Assembly: GCF_019649055.1 (NCBI RefSeq)
Contig: NW_026570258.1
Location: 62,001 to 126,000 of the forward strand
Length of the DNA: 64,000 nt
Reading direction: 5' to 3'
Origin: Paramacrobiotus metropolitanus
Lineage: Eukaryota > Tardigrada > Eutardigrada > Parachela > Macrobiotidae
Under the pieces are notes generated by a model. It did not search any database. It saw only the letters and a program-made list of their open reading frames with translations, and was not told where the DNA came from. Positions 11,105-21,799 of this stretch are shown piece after piece. The translations under genes and the position numbers were made by a program. The first letter of the stretch is position 1. Each line of letters opens with the position of its first letter.

Positions 11105-12693
11105 ATGGATTACACGTACGACGAAATGCTGACGCCTTTCTATGACGTGATTAGTCCGCAGCTGCAGTCCGCCAGTGGTAATTGTCCGCTTCCTCCTGCT
11201 GCAGCGACGGATGAATTTGCATGGATTGATGAATGGCTTCGTGAGATAAACGGTCAACAGACGGTTTCCAATAATGCTGCAGGTGGACAGTCTACGTCTC
11301 AGCCTGGAACATCGTCCTACACAATCGACTACGGCTGGTTGGATGAGGTGATGACCGAGCTCAATGTCCCTCAAGCTCCTGCAGTAGGCTCAGCTCGCGT
11401 TTTGGAAAGTACATCAGAACAAACCGTCCCAACAGCTCAAGTCACACAAGGTATCGATCACACGGACAAACAAAAGTGAAAATCATTCGAATTTTACATG
11501 GTTTTAGATTCCAATCAACTAGCTGCAAATTACGCTTCTTTGGAAGGTAAGCAAAAAAAAAAAGTTAAATAAACAATTAAATAATATTTACGTTTTTAGA
11601 ATATTTCATTGGTGACATTCTTGCTTACAGATCGGTACCCAATTTACTTGGAGTATCCCGAAATCATGCAAGCTGATTCCCAAGAAGATTTGATGCAATA
11701 CGGTCAAGGTTAGAAGCTATAGACCTGAAATCTGTTTAATGTTCACCAAACGATATTACAGGAACTGCGTTCGATTTTCCTCAAATGCAAGCATGCAACA
11801 CCGTTGACACGGGTACGATGCTGCCTAATTTGTTCTAATAAAAAAATAAAAGAGCCGTTTTTAATTTTCATTTTTTTTTTTAAAAAAAAGGGCTACAAGG
11901 TGTGCCAATTGCTCCACAGGGTATGAAGTGGACGGATGCACAGAATCCATGTACCGACAGTACGTATTTCAGTTAGTTCGCCTTTAAATTGTGCCTAACT
12001 GAGAAAATGTTTCCAGACCAAACCGCGGTATGCTATAACTTCAACGAACCGGCCACCGTAACCCTTGTGGATGAAGGGCGGGCTGCGGTCCCACTAGCTT
12101 CCGGAAGCAGCGACTGGGTATCAGAGGCGGTTGCCTTATCGCTGTTGCATCCGTTGCCGGCGGTGTGGGTGCGAACAAATCGAAAAACCACGACCCATAA
12201 GAATTTGCCTGCCGCTCTTCGGTCTATTCCATGGGATATTAGGGCCGAAAATCTGCTGATGTATTTTAGCAGCGACAAAGAGTGGAATGGGTGGTTTACA
12301 CATGTTGTGCTCGTGTTCTTGACAAAACCGGGCAGCTTGGAAGTGACACGCGATGAGTTTCAGACGGTTTTAAAGTACATCTTGGACGGAGGATGGGATC
12401 AGGACAGCGGTAACGCTGCTAATGAATGCAAAAGGCTTGCAGTACCAACAGTGCCATACCGTCGAATTAGTCGCACTTTGTTAATTTGGTACCGAAAATT
12501 TGCCAATGGTTCGGTGCGTAGCATTAAAGGTCACACGGTGTATGTTACATTGACTCGAATTACTACAACAAATACTTATGTTAATTGCATGAATATTAAC
12601 GAAGCTGCTGTTAAATCGCTAGCTGAACAACGAGACCTGTTGCAGATTCTTGTGCCCGATGGCGTTGAATATCCACCATTGATAACAGTGTGA
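11105..12693 (+). CDS. 419-aa protein of unknown family, six exons, candidate regulator
   Basis: Exons 11105-11450, 11508-11546, 11631-11708, 11762-11812, 11891-11959 and 12017-12693 all have GT...AG borders and join in one frame (1260 nt). The N-terminus has three acidic/aromatic motifs of similar design (MDYTYDEML, FAWIDEWLREI, YGWLDEVMTEL), reminiscent of transactivation segments. The C-terminal ~225 residues form an unrecognised globular domain with many Trp (e.g. DKEWNGWFTHVVLVF). If the intron after 11812 is retained, translation stops at 11838 next to an AATAAA-like signal, giving a short isoform. Position next to PolB and the shared promoter boxes suggest an early regulatory or replication accessory role; this is inference. 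Confidence 0.6.
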
Positions 12694-13122
12694 CTTTACT
12701 TATATTTTTTTGGCATCGGTGTCGGCTTAACTATATGGAAATCTGAATAAAAAAGCGATTTTTAACCATCATAGATTTAGCTGCCTCAAGCACACGAGTT
12801 CCGTTAAAACATTGCCGCTTATCGCACCATTTTAAAAACAAGAATTATGTAAAAATTTATTTATAGTATTACGACCCGCACTTATAATAAATAATATCGC
12901 AGAAAAATTGCAGTTATTACCGACACGGATTACAATTAAAGCGGTATCATCAACCTCATTTACAACAATTATCACCGACGTCAGTTACAATTAATTTAAA
13001 AGTTAACAAAACATTACCGAGCTCGATCACAGCTGTCATCGAAGTCGGTTACAACACCCGCTATATAATAACTACCGCATGAAGTAACGGAAAAAAGTTT
13101 AGACGAATAAATTTACACCACC
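12694..13122. promoter_or_regulatory. Promoter region of PolB (cluster B)
   Basis: Contains repeated boxes: TTACCGAC (12917-12924), CGGATTACAATTA (12926-12938), ATCACCGACG (12971-12980), TTACCGAGCTCGATCAC (13014-13030) and GTCGGTTACAAC (13044-13055). A TATATAATA box follows at about 13062-13070, some 55 bp before the ATG, which has an ACCATGG context at 13120-13126. Confidence 0.6.
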
Positions 13123-16100
13123 ATGGCTGATAACAGTCTACCGTATAACATTGAAGATTTCACACGCATCGAGTGTACCGGTGAAAAATTCTCCCATAAA
13201 TACCGACTGCATTTCAAATGCTTTTCTGTAAAAGTTTCTGAATTAGAAAAAGTGCCGTTTTCGGAAGTACCAGTTGTAATAACGCTTATTTTGGAGCATA
13301 TATTAGACACTCTTTTGGAAGACGTGGGACCAGATGAAATGGTAAGAATGCGACTTGATTCTGGATCTCTGAATCGACCAATATGGACGCCACCTATTGC
13401 ACGGTCGCAGCTAACGGTAGCACGATGGATGGCAGAGGTTGCGCGCGTACTGAATTCGTACGAAGAATTTGTTATCGACGATTCCTTCGAAATTTCATTG
13501 CAATACACCAACATTCCAAAAGGTAGCTGCAACCGAGACGTGCCGCAGCTTCTACGCCGAAGGTTGGAAAAAATGAAATCAGTGGTTGTTATTAAAAATA
13601 CGGATAAAATCTGCCTGGCCCGTGCCCTTGTTGTTGGAAAAGCGCATGCCGACGGAAACAAAAGCTTGTACCGGAAGCTTATACGTGGTAAAAGATTGCA
13701 GACCAAGGAAGCCCAGTTTCTCATCACCCGAGCGGGATTTAAAGAACAGGAATTTAACCTTCGGCACCTTCATAAATTCCAAGAAATTCTTCCTCAGTAT
13801 CAGATCATCGTGGTCAGTGTGGATCATGCAAACCTCATAGTGTTCAGCGGAAAAGTTCAACCCAAGCAAATCATTTTGCTGCATCACGATCATCACTTTG
13901 ACGTGTTAAAATCTTTAGCAGCCTTTTTTAGAAAAAAGTATTGGTGCTACGCGTGTAATAAGGGTTATTCGGAACGCGCTGATCATCGCTGTTCCAATAT
14001 GTGCAAGTGCTGTTTGAGGTCATCTTGTCCGTCTGATCCATGTTCTATGGTGCACTGCAACGACTGCAACCGTGCCTTTTTCGGACCGGATTGCTACGCT
14101 CACCATAAGATTGGACCAATGAAAGGGCGGCCAAAACGAAGGAGCATTTGCAGCTTGATCCAAATCTGTAAAGATTGTTTACGGATTGTCTCAATGAAGC
14201 GAAGGAAAAACGGTAACACTCATCAGTGTGGTGAGATTTTCTGCAAGACGTGTAAAGTGCATGCTCTACCCGACTCACATCACTGCTTTATGAGACCACA
14301 TCAAGTCAATGCGGAAGAACTGGAGCTGAACGAAAACGCCAGCTTTTTATACTTCGACTTCGAGACTTATGTCGGAGAGAACAACGATTTAGTTCCTAAT
14401 TTGGCGGTAAATTATTTGTTTTTTTAAAATTACTATAGGCTTGAGATCGTCCGGTGTTGTTGCAGGTGGTACAGGATGATGACGGTAACGAATGGGTGTT
14501 TCCGGCGGAAGACGCACCTTTGGGCGGTGATGTGACTGATGCATTATGTACCTTCTTGTTCAACGAAGAGCACAGAGATCACTTCATCATTGCCCATAAT
14601 TTTAAAGTTAGTAAAATAGCATGTACTCAAATTTCGCGTTTTAATTGTCACATTTTTCTTTCAGTCGTTCGATGGCTATTTCATACTCAACTGGCTACTA
14701 AAAAATGGAGTGGTTCCAAAAGTCATTCTCAATGGTGGCAAAATTCTACAGCTGGATGTACCTTTGCTGAATATACGTTTCCGGGACAGCATTAATTACA
14801 ATCCTCAGAGCCTCGCAAAATGGCCGGCAACTTTTGGGTTACCAGACATCAGCAAAGGGACTTTCCCACATCGCTTCAACCGCAAAGAAAACTGGGATCA
14901 AGTTGTTCCCTTTCCGTCGATGGATGAGTACGGTTATCAAGGAATGAATACCAAGTCCAAAGACTCATTCCGAGAATGGTATGAAAAAGAAAAAATGGAG
15001 AAGAACAACATTTTTGATTTCCGTCAAGAATTCGTACAGTACTGCAAGATGGACGTTACTGTTTTACGGTTATGTTGCCAGCAGTTTAGAAAACTGTTTC
15101 AAGGAATAAGCAAAGGGCTGTGCCCCTTCGTCTCGTCCTTAACAATTGCCGGTTTGTGCAACAAGTACTGGCGCACATTCATGCTGAAACCAGAACAGAT
15201 TGGACTGTTACCACACGGTTTAAACGCAAGAAATCGCCACCAGTCAGTAAAGGCCAAGAAATGGCTGTCCTGGATGGAAGAGGACGGAAATTGTGAGATC
15301 CAATCGGTCATCAACGGTTCCGAGCACAACATTGGACCATACCATGTCGACGGTTACAGAGATGATATTCACATGGTTTATGAATTTTACGGCTGCAGGT
15401 TTCATGGCTGCCCAAAATGCGTCGCCCCAACAACCCTGCACCCTTTCCGTGACATACCAATGTCCGAAATTCATAAAGAGACGCTCGATCGCGAGGAGTA
15501 CATTCGAGGACAAGGATACAATCTGACTTGCATTTGGGAGCATGAGTTTGATGAAGAACTGAAATCAAATCCTGAAATGAAAGCTTTGTCTCCCGCCTGC
15601 AGTTCATGGACCGATTGGACCCGCGCAACGCTTTCTATGGTGGTCGAACGAATGCGGTTAAACTTCTCCACAAAGTAGACGGTGACGAACAAATCCGTTA
15701 TTACGATGTCAACAGCGAGTACCCGTTCGTCAACAAAAACAAGCGGTATCCTGTTGGTCATCCCATTATCATAACTAAGAATTTCCTCGATATTCGAAAC
15801 TACTTTGGAGTGGTGGTGTGTGAAATGCTTCCACCTGGGAATCTGGCCTATCCGGTTTTACCTTACCGCTGTGGCGGCAAACTGACATTCCTTTGTGCCG
15901 AACGTGCATGGAGAAACATCTTAACACCAAATGCGAACATGCGGATTGTGAACGTGCCATTACTGGTACCTGGTGCACGCCGGAAATTTTGAAAGCGCTT
16001 GACTGTGGATATGGCGTAGTCAAAATCTTTGAAGTCTGGCACTTTGACAAGCATGAAGACCGACTGTTCGAAGGTTATATTAATCAGTTCCTTAAAATCA

Positions 16101-17129
16101 AAACGGAGTCCAGTGGATGGCCCGCAGAAATTCAGACGGAAGCGCAGAAACAAAAGTACATTGCGGATTTTAAAGAACACGAAAACGTTGATTTGGACTA
16201 TGAAAAAATAAATTCGAATCCAGGTTTAAGGGCACTAGCCAAGCTGTGTTTGAACAGGTAAAAAACCTTTATTGATATTTTTTTAATAATTATAGATTCT
16301 ACTTTTTTTTTTGCAGTTTTTGGGGCCGCCTGGGAATGCAGGACAACAAATTGAACACCATGTATATCAGTGAACCTGAAAAGTTTTACAGTATGCTATT
16401 GTCGGGAAAGCACCACGTGAATTCTTGGGATTTATTCACGGAAGAAATTGTTCAAATTACGTACACAACCGAACCCGGATTTGTCGACCGTAATCCTAAT
16501 ACGAACGTCATTCTTGCAGCGTAAGTGCTCTACGTTGATGAATAATAACCATATATCGTGGCTCAGATAAATATTTCAGATTTACTACCTGCTGGGCGCG
16601 ACTACATTTACTGAAGTTTATGGAGATGGTTGAAGGTCGACTGCTGTATTTTGATACCGGTTGGTTACAAAGGTTTTTCATGCTAGTTTGCTTTTTTTTT
16701 TTACGGTTGTTTTTTTTTGCAGACTCAATATTTTTTGTGACTCGTCCGGGAGCTGTTGATCCTCCTACCGGAATTTTTCTCGGTGATTTAACAAACGAAT
16801 TGAAGCCAGGACAATACATAACACAGTTTGTCAGTCTGGGAGCCAAAACCTATGCCTACGTTACCAACGATGGGGCCAGCGTTGTCAAAGTTAAAGGTTT
16901 CACCATAAACGGACGCACTAGCGAGCAGATCAACTATACAACGATGCTGGACATGCTGGAAAACCGCAACGTAGTCGATGTACAGTATCCTGATATTCTT
17001 CAAAGGGTCAAATCGAGTTTGAGCATTCGTAACGCAAGTGCAGTGAAACGATTTCAAGTAACTTATGATAAACGTCGTGTTATTGATGAACAGTTTAATA
17101 CAGTACCATTTGGTTACAAGTTGGTTTAA
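13123..17129 (+). CDS. polB: Protein-primed family B DNA polymerase (pPolB), intron-containing
   Basis: Replicates the element from protein-primed ends. Predicted exons: 13123-14406, 14466-14606, 14665-16257, 16317-16520, 16580-16659, 16723-17129. Residues ~275-400 form a Cys/His-rich zinc-binding region. Exo I is FDFET (D412, E414), Exo II spans the second intron (AHNF then FDGYF), and Exo III is YCKMDVTVL. Motif A is DVNSEYPF. Motif B (FWGRLGM) and motif C (FDTD then SIFF) are each split by an intron. About 1200 residues fits Polinton pPolB. The third exon has two frame breaks, near 15575-15590 and near 15885, so this copy would not make full-length enzyme as written. Its stop overlaps the convergent TBP-like gene by 4 bp. 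Confidence 0.93.
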
Positions 17130-17656
17130 ACCAGTGATTTATTAAATTCATCAAGCATTATCTGAATTTGTTGAACGGCTGCGCACAATTGCTCCGTTGT
17201 TTTTAAACCGAGAAAATTGCATTTACCAGAGGAAAATAACACCGCTCGACCAGTGCTCAATTTAATCGCTAAACCACTAAACAACTCAGGCGTATATTCT
17301 AAACTGAAAAAAGCACTGAATTTTTCAATGTGCACGCGCTGTGAGAAAGCATGGTTCCCAATGACATTCACAATTCGGTAATCGGTAACGGTATAAAAAA
17401 TTCCTATATCCGAAAGAAGATTTGCAAAATAAGTTACCAATTCTTGGGCTTCCGTTTCGGTCCGCGCTCCATTAACAGTTATTTTACCGTTTCGATATAA
17501 CTGGCAGTGTGCTTTGAATGGTAACAGGCGGCGTACCAGCAAACCCGAGAATGTCTCAGGAATATATTGAGCCATTGGTAAAAGCTTCTCAATTTTCCGA
17601 AGGTCCAGGGTAGTGTTTAAATCCGCAACGGCAACTACATTGGTGATTCTGGGCAT
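17126..17656 (-). CDS. TATA-box-binding-protein-like (TBP-like) protein
   Basis: A 176-residue protein made of two tandem TBP-fold repeats, residues ~4-85 and ~93-172, about the size of the eukaryotic TBP core. Repeat 1 has ITNVVAVADL and ETFSGLLVRRLLP followed by RNGKITVNGA. Repeat 2 has YRIVNVIG, YTPELFSGLAIK and VLFSSGKCNFLG. These match the TBP pattern of F-x-G-L/V, P and SGK-x-x-x-x-G. The DNA-inserting Phe positions are kept as F36, F126 and F141, while the fourth is L53/Y54. The family binds TATA DNA and nucleates transcription; here it could direct host RNA polymerase II to element promoters. It overlaps the upstream RNase H-like ORF by 68 nt in another frame. I regard the TBP assignment as strong and the function as inference. 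Confidence 0.8.
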   Translation of the reverse strand: MPRITNVVAVADLNTTLDLRKIEKLLPMAQYIPETFSGLLVRRLLPFKAHCQLYRNGKITVNGARTETEAQELVTYFANLLSDIGIFYTVTDYRIVNVIGNHAFSQRVHIEKFSAFFSLEYTPELFSGLAIKLSTGRAVLFSSGKCNFLGLKTTEQLCAAVQQIQIMLDEFNKSLV

Positions 17657-18092
17657 CGCAATGATACCACAACGCGAAACGTACGGCTTTACGGAGTGTA
17701 GAAACGGGTAGTGATGTCAACTTATGAAACGGTGGGCAGCCAAAGGTTTCCAGGTTTTTTACTTCCGGTACAAATTGTTCCAGCAACCGGCACTTTTCTT
17801 GCCCTTTTGCAAGGAATCGTATTCTGCTAGGACGTCCAATTCTTTTAAATATGTCTTCAACGGCGCAACTCACTTGGTTGCAACGGTAATCTCCTTCGGT
17901 ATACCACAACAGACCGTGTGAATGGCGAGCTTGTCGTGTGAGGTCGAATTTGTATTGGCTGGCACAACGCGGTAACGTAAAGGTATATAAATTCTGTTCC
18001 GATTTTTCCGGACAGTAAAATGCCAGTTGTTTAATATACTTTTTACCGTTGATGACAAACCAATCTGCGTCAAGAATGCAGGGCACTGCCAT
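17589..18092 (-). CDS. RNase H-like fold candidate, unknown function
   Basis: Starts at ATG 18092 with MAVPCILDADWFVINGKKY. The layout (N-terminal ILDADWF with a following K-x-L-A strand, central HGLLWYTEG, RIRFLAKGQEK, and C-terminal ETFGCPPFHKL) resembles an uncharacterised RNase H-like family that I recall from invertebrate mobile elements. That resemblance is from memory and only moderate. The stop lies inside the TBP-like gene in another frame, so the two may be a broken fusion or a coupled pair. It is divergent from the PC4-like gene across cluster C. Confidence 0.45.
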   Translation of the reverse strand: MAVPCILDADWFVINGKKYIKQLAFYCPEKSEQNLYTFTLPRCASQYKFDLTRQARHSHGLLWYTEGDYRCNQVSCAVEDIFKRIGRPSRIRFLAKGQEKCRLLEQFVPEVKNLETFGCPPFHKLTSLPVSTLRKAVRFALWYHCDAQNHQCSCRCGFKHYPGPSEN

Positions 18093-18545
18093 TTTTTTCT
18101 CAAATATAGAGAAAATGTTGCAAAAAAAAAAGAATTTCTAAACGGTGACCTTTCGAGTATTGTAATTTATATAGAATCGAACTGAACTGGTTGCAACCGT
18201 GCAAGATGATTGTAATCGTGCAGAGTTACGATTGTGTAACCGACCAGAATTACTGTAATCGTACACCATTATAGTGCTGTAACCGAATACGGTGATTATC
18301 ACCGAACAGGATTATAACCTTACAAAAGTGACTGTAATCGTGTACGATCACAATTGTGGACTAAGCTGTGGTGTACTGCACGTTTAGATCGTTGTAATCG
18401 AGTGGGATTACTGTAACCGTGGAAGTAAACGGTGTGTCATAAGTTGCGGTCGTAAATGAATTGTATATAAACGGTACCGCTCACACTAAGACCGTGCAGA
18501 GTTTAGTTTTGTTGAATTTTGTTTCATCTAGATATTGTATAAACC
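18093..18545. promoter_or_regulatory. Bidirectional promoter with phased repeat boxes (cluster C)
   Basis: GTAATCG or GTAACCG occurs repeatedly: 18212-18218, 18236-18242, 18255-18261, 18279-18285, 18334-18340, 18394-18400 and 18413-18419, most in the same orientation. A perfect 15-bp palindrome CGGTGATTATCACCG lies at 18290-18304. A TGTATATAAACGG TATA box at 18462-18474 precedes ATG 18546. A TTTATATAG element at 18165-18173 could serve the minus-strand gene. It is the densest of four related clusters. Confidence 0.65.
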
Positions 18546-19502
18546 ATGGAGTTTCTTGACTTGTTGGCACAAAAACGACCGCAAGGAGGATTTACAAAGC
18601 GAAAACGCCCAGGAGCCGAAGACGATACCAACCCGGAAGCAAAGAAAGCTAAAGGTGGCGCACTAATAGAAGGTACGCCAACGCATCCACGCTTTGCTTT
18701 TACACAGAACGGCAAGCCGGTTTATCGACTGGGCAACGACAAGTTCGTGTATGTTGGTACGAATACGGACGCAAAGAAAAGTACGATTCGCGTTGTTTTC
18801 GGGGAATGGAAAGAACAGCCTGATAACTCCTGGAAAGCGACTTGGGGGAAAAACATTGTGCTCTCCAAGAAAGGATTTCTCCGTTTGGCGGCTCTTATGC
18901 TGACTGGAAAATCCGACATGGACGAGACTGCCCGCGCCAGTTCAGCAGAAACAGGGAGGTTGACACCATTGTACTTACTAGATGGAAGTATGTATTTTGG
19001 TTGGAGTCGTTTCAGCAACGCAAACGTGGCTACGATTCGTCGATTCAATGTGAAAGCTGGCGACATGGTCCCGACCCGTTACGGTATTTCGTTCGGTGAG
19101 CGCTGTTATGACGGACTGAAGGAACTGCTGAAGGATCTGCAGTTGATTAAAGACATTGCCAAGATTCAGAAGGAAAGTGGCACTGAGGATCCGATTTTGG
19201 AAGGTTTAGCGTACACTGAACTGGATGAAAACATAGCTGATGCCTTGGTTCCACTGGTAAAACTGATGGACGACGGGACTGGACCGAAGAATTACACCGA
19301 AAATTACCGCCCATCGGATGCTGAATGGAACGGAGCTAAAGAACGTCTATTGGAACTGCGCATTGTGCATGGTATCTTGTTTGGGTTAGAAAAGCTGGGA
19401 ATTGAGCAAGCTCTGGAAATGGATGTGGAGTCTTATTTAATGTTGCATGAGAATCGTATTCGTGGAAATGTTGGGCGCACTATTGCAGCGGATAATTGTT
19501 GA
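18546..19502 (+). CDS. PC4/p15-like coactivator with two PC4-type domains
   Basis: 318 residues. The N-terminus carries basic nuclear-localisation-like clusters (FTKRKRPG, EAKKAKG). Residues ~58-118 fit a PC4 domain: VYRLGNDKFVYV, then IRVVFGEWKE, then GKNIVLSKKGFLRLA, i.e. beta strands followed by the G-x-x-L-x-x-x helix entry. Residues ~147-200 repeat the theme with VATIRRFNVK, then PTRYGISFGERCYDGLKELL. PC4 binds single-stranded or melted DNA and promotes RNA polymerase II transcription; some viruses use such proteins as DNA-binding factors. The remaining ~110 residues are helical and unrecognised. A consensus TATA box lies about 75 bp upstream. It converges on the adenain gene. Confidence 0.7.
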   Translation: MEFLDLLAQKRPQGGFTKRKRPGAEDDTNPEAKKAKGGALIEGTPTHPRFAFTQNGKPVYRLGNDKFVYVGTNTDAKKSTIRVVFGEWKEQPDNSWKATWGKNIVLSKKGFLRLAALMLTGKSDMDETARASSAETGRLTPLYLLDGSMYFGWSRFSNANVATIRRFNVKAGDMVPTRYGISFGERCYDGLKELLKDLQLIKDIAKIQKESGTEDPILEGLAYTELDENIADALVPLVKLMDDGTGPKNYTENYRPSDAEWNGAKERLLELRIVHGILFGLEKLGIEQALEMDVESYLMLHENRIRGNVGRTIAADNC

Positions 19503-19611
19503 CGTGTTAAATTGGTTAGCAATATAAACCGGCACTACTTGTTTTCATATTTTTATTTCAATAAACGCTTGCATATTTGCCAAAGCAGAGCCCCATCAAT
19601 CATGTTTGTAT

Positions 19612-20064
19612 TTATGTCGAAAAAGAATTGACATACTGACACACCATTTTATCGTTGCTTAGTCGGCTATCCGTAAACAAATGCACAATATTTGTGTATG
19701 ATTCACCACCACAGCGTCGTAAAATAAAAAACAAACAGTACTGTCCACATACAGTACTGAATTCAGACTGAAACTGTTCATTTTGTAGAGTTATTTCATT
19801 GACAGCCGCCAGTGACGCGAAATGCTGAGAGTAGCGTTCCAAAGTTCTCCCGTATGAATCAAACATTTCCATTTTTCCAGCTTGTTCCTGGTACAGCGCG
19901 ATCCAGTGCTCACCTTCCTGGTCGGCGGGGTCTGTATTTACCACACACGCTCCCGGGAAAGGTGCCAGAGTGGTTGGAACTTGATCACTCGCGTAGACCC
20001 CACGAAATACCGCTGTGGTCTGGGGATTCCCGTGGAGGGCCGAGGTAATTTCTTGTGTGTTCAT
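19612..20064 (-). CDS. Adenain-like (C5) virion maturation protease
   Basis: 150 residues with the adenain order of catalytic groups: H53 in EHWIAL, D69 in MFDSYG, Q99 and C106 in a Q-x6-CGQYC arrangement. The length is slightly below adenovirus protease. It presumably cleaves capsid and core precursors. Its start overlaps the MCP stop by 4 nt, typical of a compact late gene block. No frame break seen. Confidence 0.9.
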   Translation of the reverse strand: MNTQEITSALHGNPQTTAVFRGVYASDQVPTTLAPFPGACVVNTDPADQEGEHWIALYQEQAGKMEMFDSYGRTLERYSQHFASLAAVNEITLQNEQFQSEFSTVCGQYCLFFILRRCGGESYTNIVHLFTDSRLSNDKMVCQYVNSFST

Positions 20065-21397
20065 GTTGTAAAGTCAGCAATTAACTGACGGTGCTGATTG
20101 ATTTCAATGATGCTGTCATAGATCAGCATGCACACCATCATAATGGTACTTTTCAGTGGTTTACCAAAGGACACGGACACACTTAGGTTTCCCTGTTTGA
20201 TTAGCGTCAGTGGTCCGCGTCCGGTATGTCCTGGAGTCAGGTCAAAACCGAAAATGGTATAGCCGTCGTTATACTGGGTCCGGTTAAACGGTAAGCCGCC
20301 TTGCAAGCTTGGACGATGTCCCAAAGTGTCCAACAGCCCGTCGTAGCACTCCAGAGACAACTTGCGGTCGAAATCGGCAGTGTACGGTTTCGTAGGGTAA
20401 CTCTGACCGTCCACTTCGACGCTGATTTGTGTAATATTGAAGTGTTGAAAGTTGAAAGGATTTTTCTTTTGCGATCCGTGAAAGTCTTCGCTGTCCACAA
20501 AACCAATAAAGACGACTTTGGGAATTTGGCCAATCTGCAAATTGCTGACCACGGTGCTTTGGGTTCGCTGGGGAATGTCCGACACGCGCATAACCACGCG
20601 TTCGATATGGTACTTGACCGTTTTTTTCAGGAGTTCTCCGGCTACAGCGGTCAGAAAATCCGGAGACGGAATGTATCGGCGAACCGATAGACGTGCGTTA
20701 CGGATAAACGGTTTGAATGTCTTGGTGGTATCCGTGTCCCATACACGTAAGGCAAACTCCGGTCGACTAACCACTAGGCGAATGTTGACGGGTACCCCGG
20801 TGCACAGTGGCTTGCTCTGGTCAAAAAGGTCCGAAAATAGTTTGCCGGAAAGCTGAACGTACTGTCCAGTATTAAATAACGCCGTTCGATTTTTTCACCA
20901 TTGTTCGCGGTTTCACTGTTGAAAGAACCCGGAGAGTCGTAATAGAAACCGGCGGATGTCAGTTGGCTTTGTTGAGCGTCAAGGGAGTGGGACAGCAAAG
21001 ATTCCAGGTAGGCGCGGTACGGATAAAACGTGGCGGCATCCGAGATCAACCGGTTGGCCACCGTCACATGGCATGAAGAGAACATAGAGTGCAGAATGTT
21101 GTTGACCGGTCCCACACCATCTGCCGTTGTAATCAGTTCCCATTCCCCAGTGCTCTTACGGACTTTAATACCCACTTCAAGTTCCAGGATCATGTCCGCT
21201 AAACTGAGTAGTCCGGATGTGCTGGGTGGGATGAAAAAGTTGATGTCGCCGGCCGATCCGTTGTCCGTTAAGATGGTCGTGGGATTGAGCTTTTCGTGCT
21301 CAGTGCGCCACCTATCCGTTAGAGTAGCCGGTAATGCAAACAGCTGGTTCTCTAGTTGCATGGCCGGCTCCGAGTTTTCCATCATCAGCATGGCCAT
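20061..21397 (-). CDS. Major capsid protein (double jelly-roll), one frame break
   Basis: Two minus-strand ORFs, 21397-20774 and 20774-20061, together span about 445 residues, the usual size of Polinton/adintovirus MCP. The N-terminal half has the conserved DINFFIPPSTSGLLSLADM and MFSSCHVTVANRLI region; the C-terminal half contains KVVFIGFVDSEDFHGSQ and GYTIFGFDLTP. The frame changes around 20855-20870, so the copy as written is disrupted. It lies between the adenain and the small basic virion gene. Confidence 0.88.
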
Positions 21398-21399
21398 TT

Positions 21400-21798
21400 T
21401 CAGAAAAAATCGGGGATGCTGGTAGGAGGAATACGTTTAACTCGTACAACTTTACGTCGAATACGTCGTTTCTTGCGGATACCTTCGCCTTCTTGGGAAG
21501 CAAAACGTTTTCCAATGGCTGTTCCCGCACGCGAAGCTACCTCTTTAATAGCCCCGGTCGCCGCTTCTTGCAGGTGAGGAGTAGCCGCTTCCAAAGCGGC
21601 TTTGGCATGCGGTGCAGCCTTCCGTAGTATAGGCTGAGCAAAGGCTGATAGCTTGGCGAAAAGGCTCTTTAAAATTTGCGGGAACCCCGATCCGTTTTGT
21701 AGGGTTCCTCGATACCGGATCAGGGCGCTGCCACCCGTCTGACTGACAAAGACGTTCTCGTATCGCCGGGGATCCGGCACGTACGCCACGAGAGGCAT
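21400..21798 (-). CDS. Small basic virion protein (adenovirus pVI/pX-like role)
   Basis: 132 residues: an Ala-rich amphipathic middle (FAKLSAFAQPILRKAAPHAK) and a very basic C-terminus (IRKKRRIRRKVVRVKR) ending in IPDFF. Such architecture is usual for Polinton/adintovirus minor core or membrane-active proteins encoded next to the MCP. The assignment rests on position and composition. Confidence 0.6.
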   Translation of the reverse strand: MPLVAYVPDPRRYENVFVSQTGGSALIRYRGTLQNGSGFPQILKSLFAKLSAFAQPILRKAAPHAKAALEAATPHLQEAATGAIKEVASRAGTAIGKRFASQEGEGIRKKRRIRRKVVRVKRIPPTSIPDFF

Positions 21799-21799
21799 T

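Noticed and set aside
15575-15605. A very short intron explaining the first PolB frame change
   Set aside because: The only GT...AG candidate is about 15 nt and would not change the frame; a frame break is simpler.
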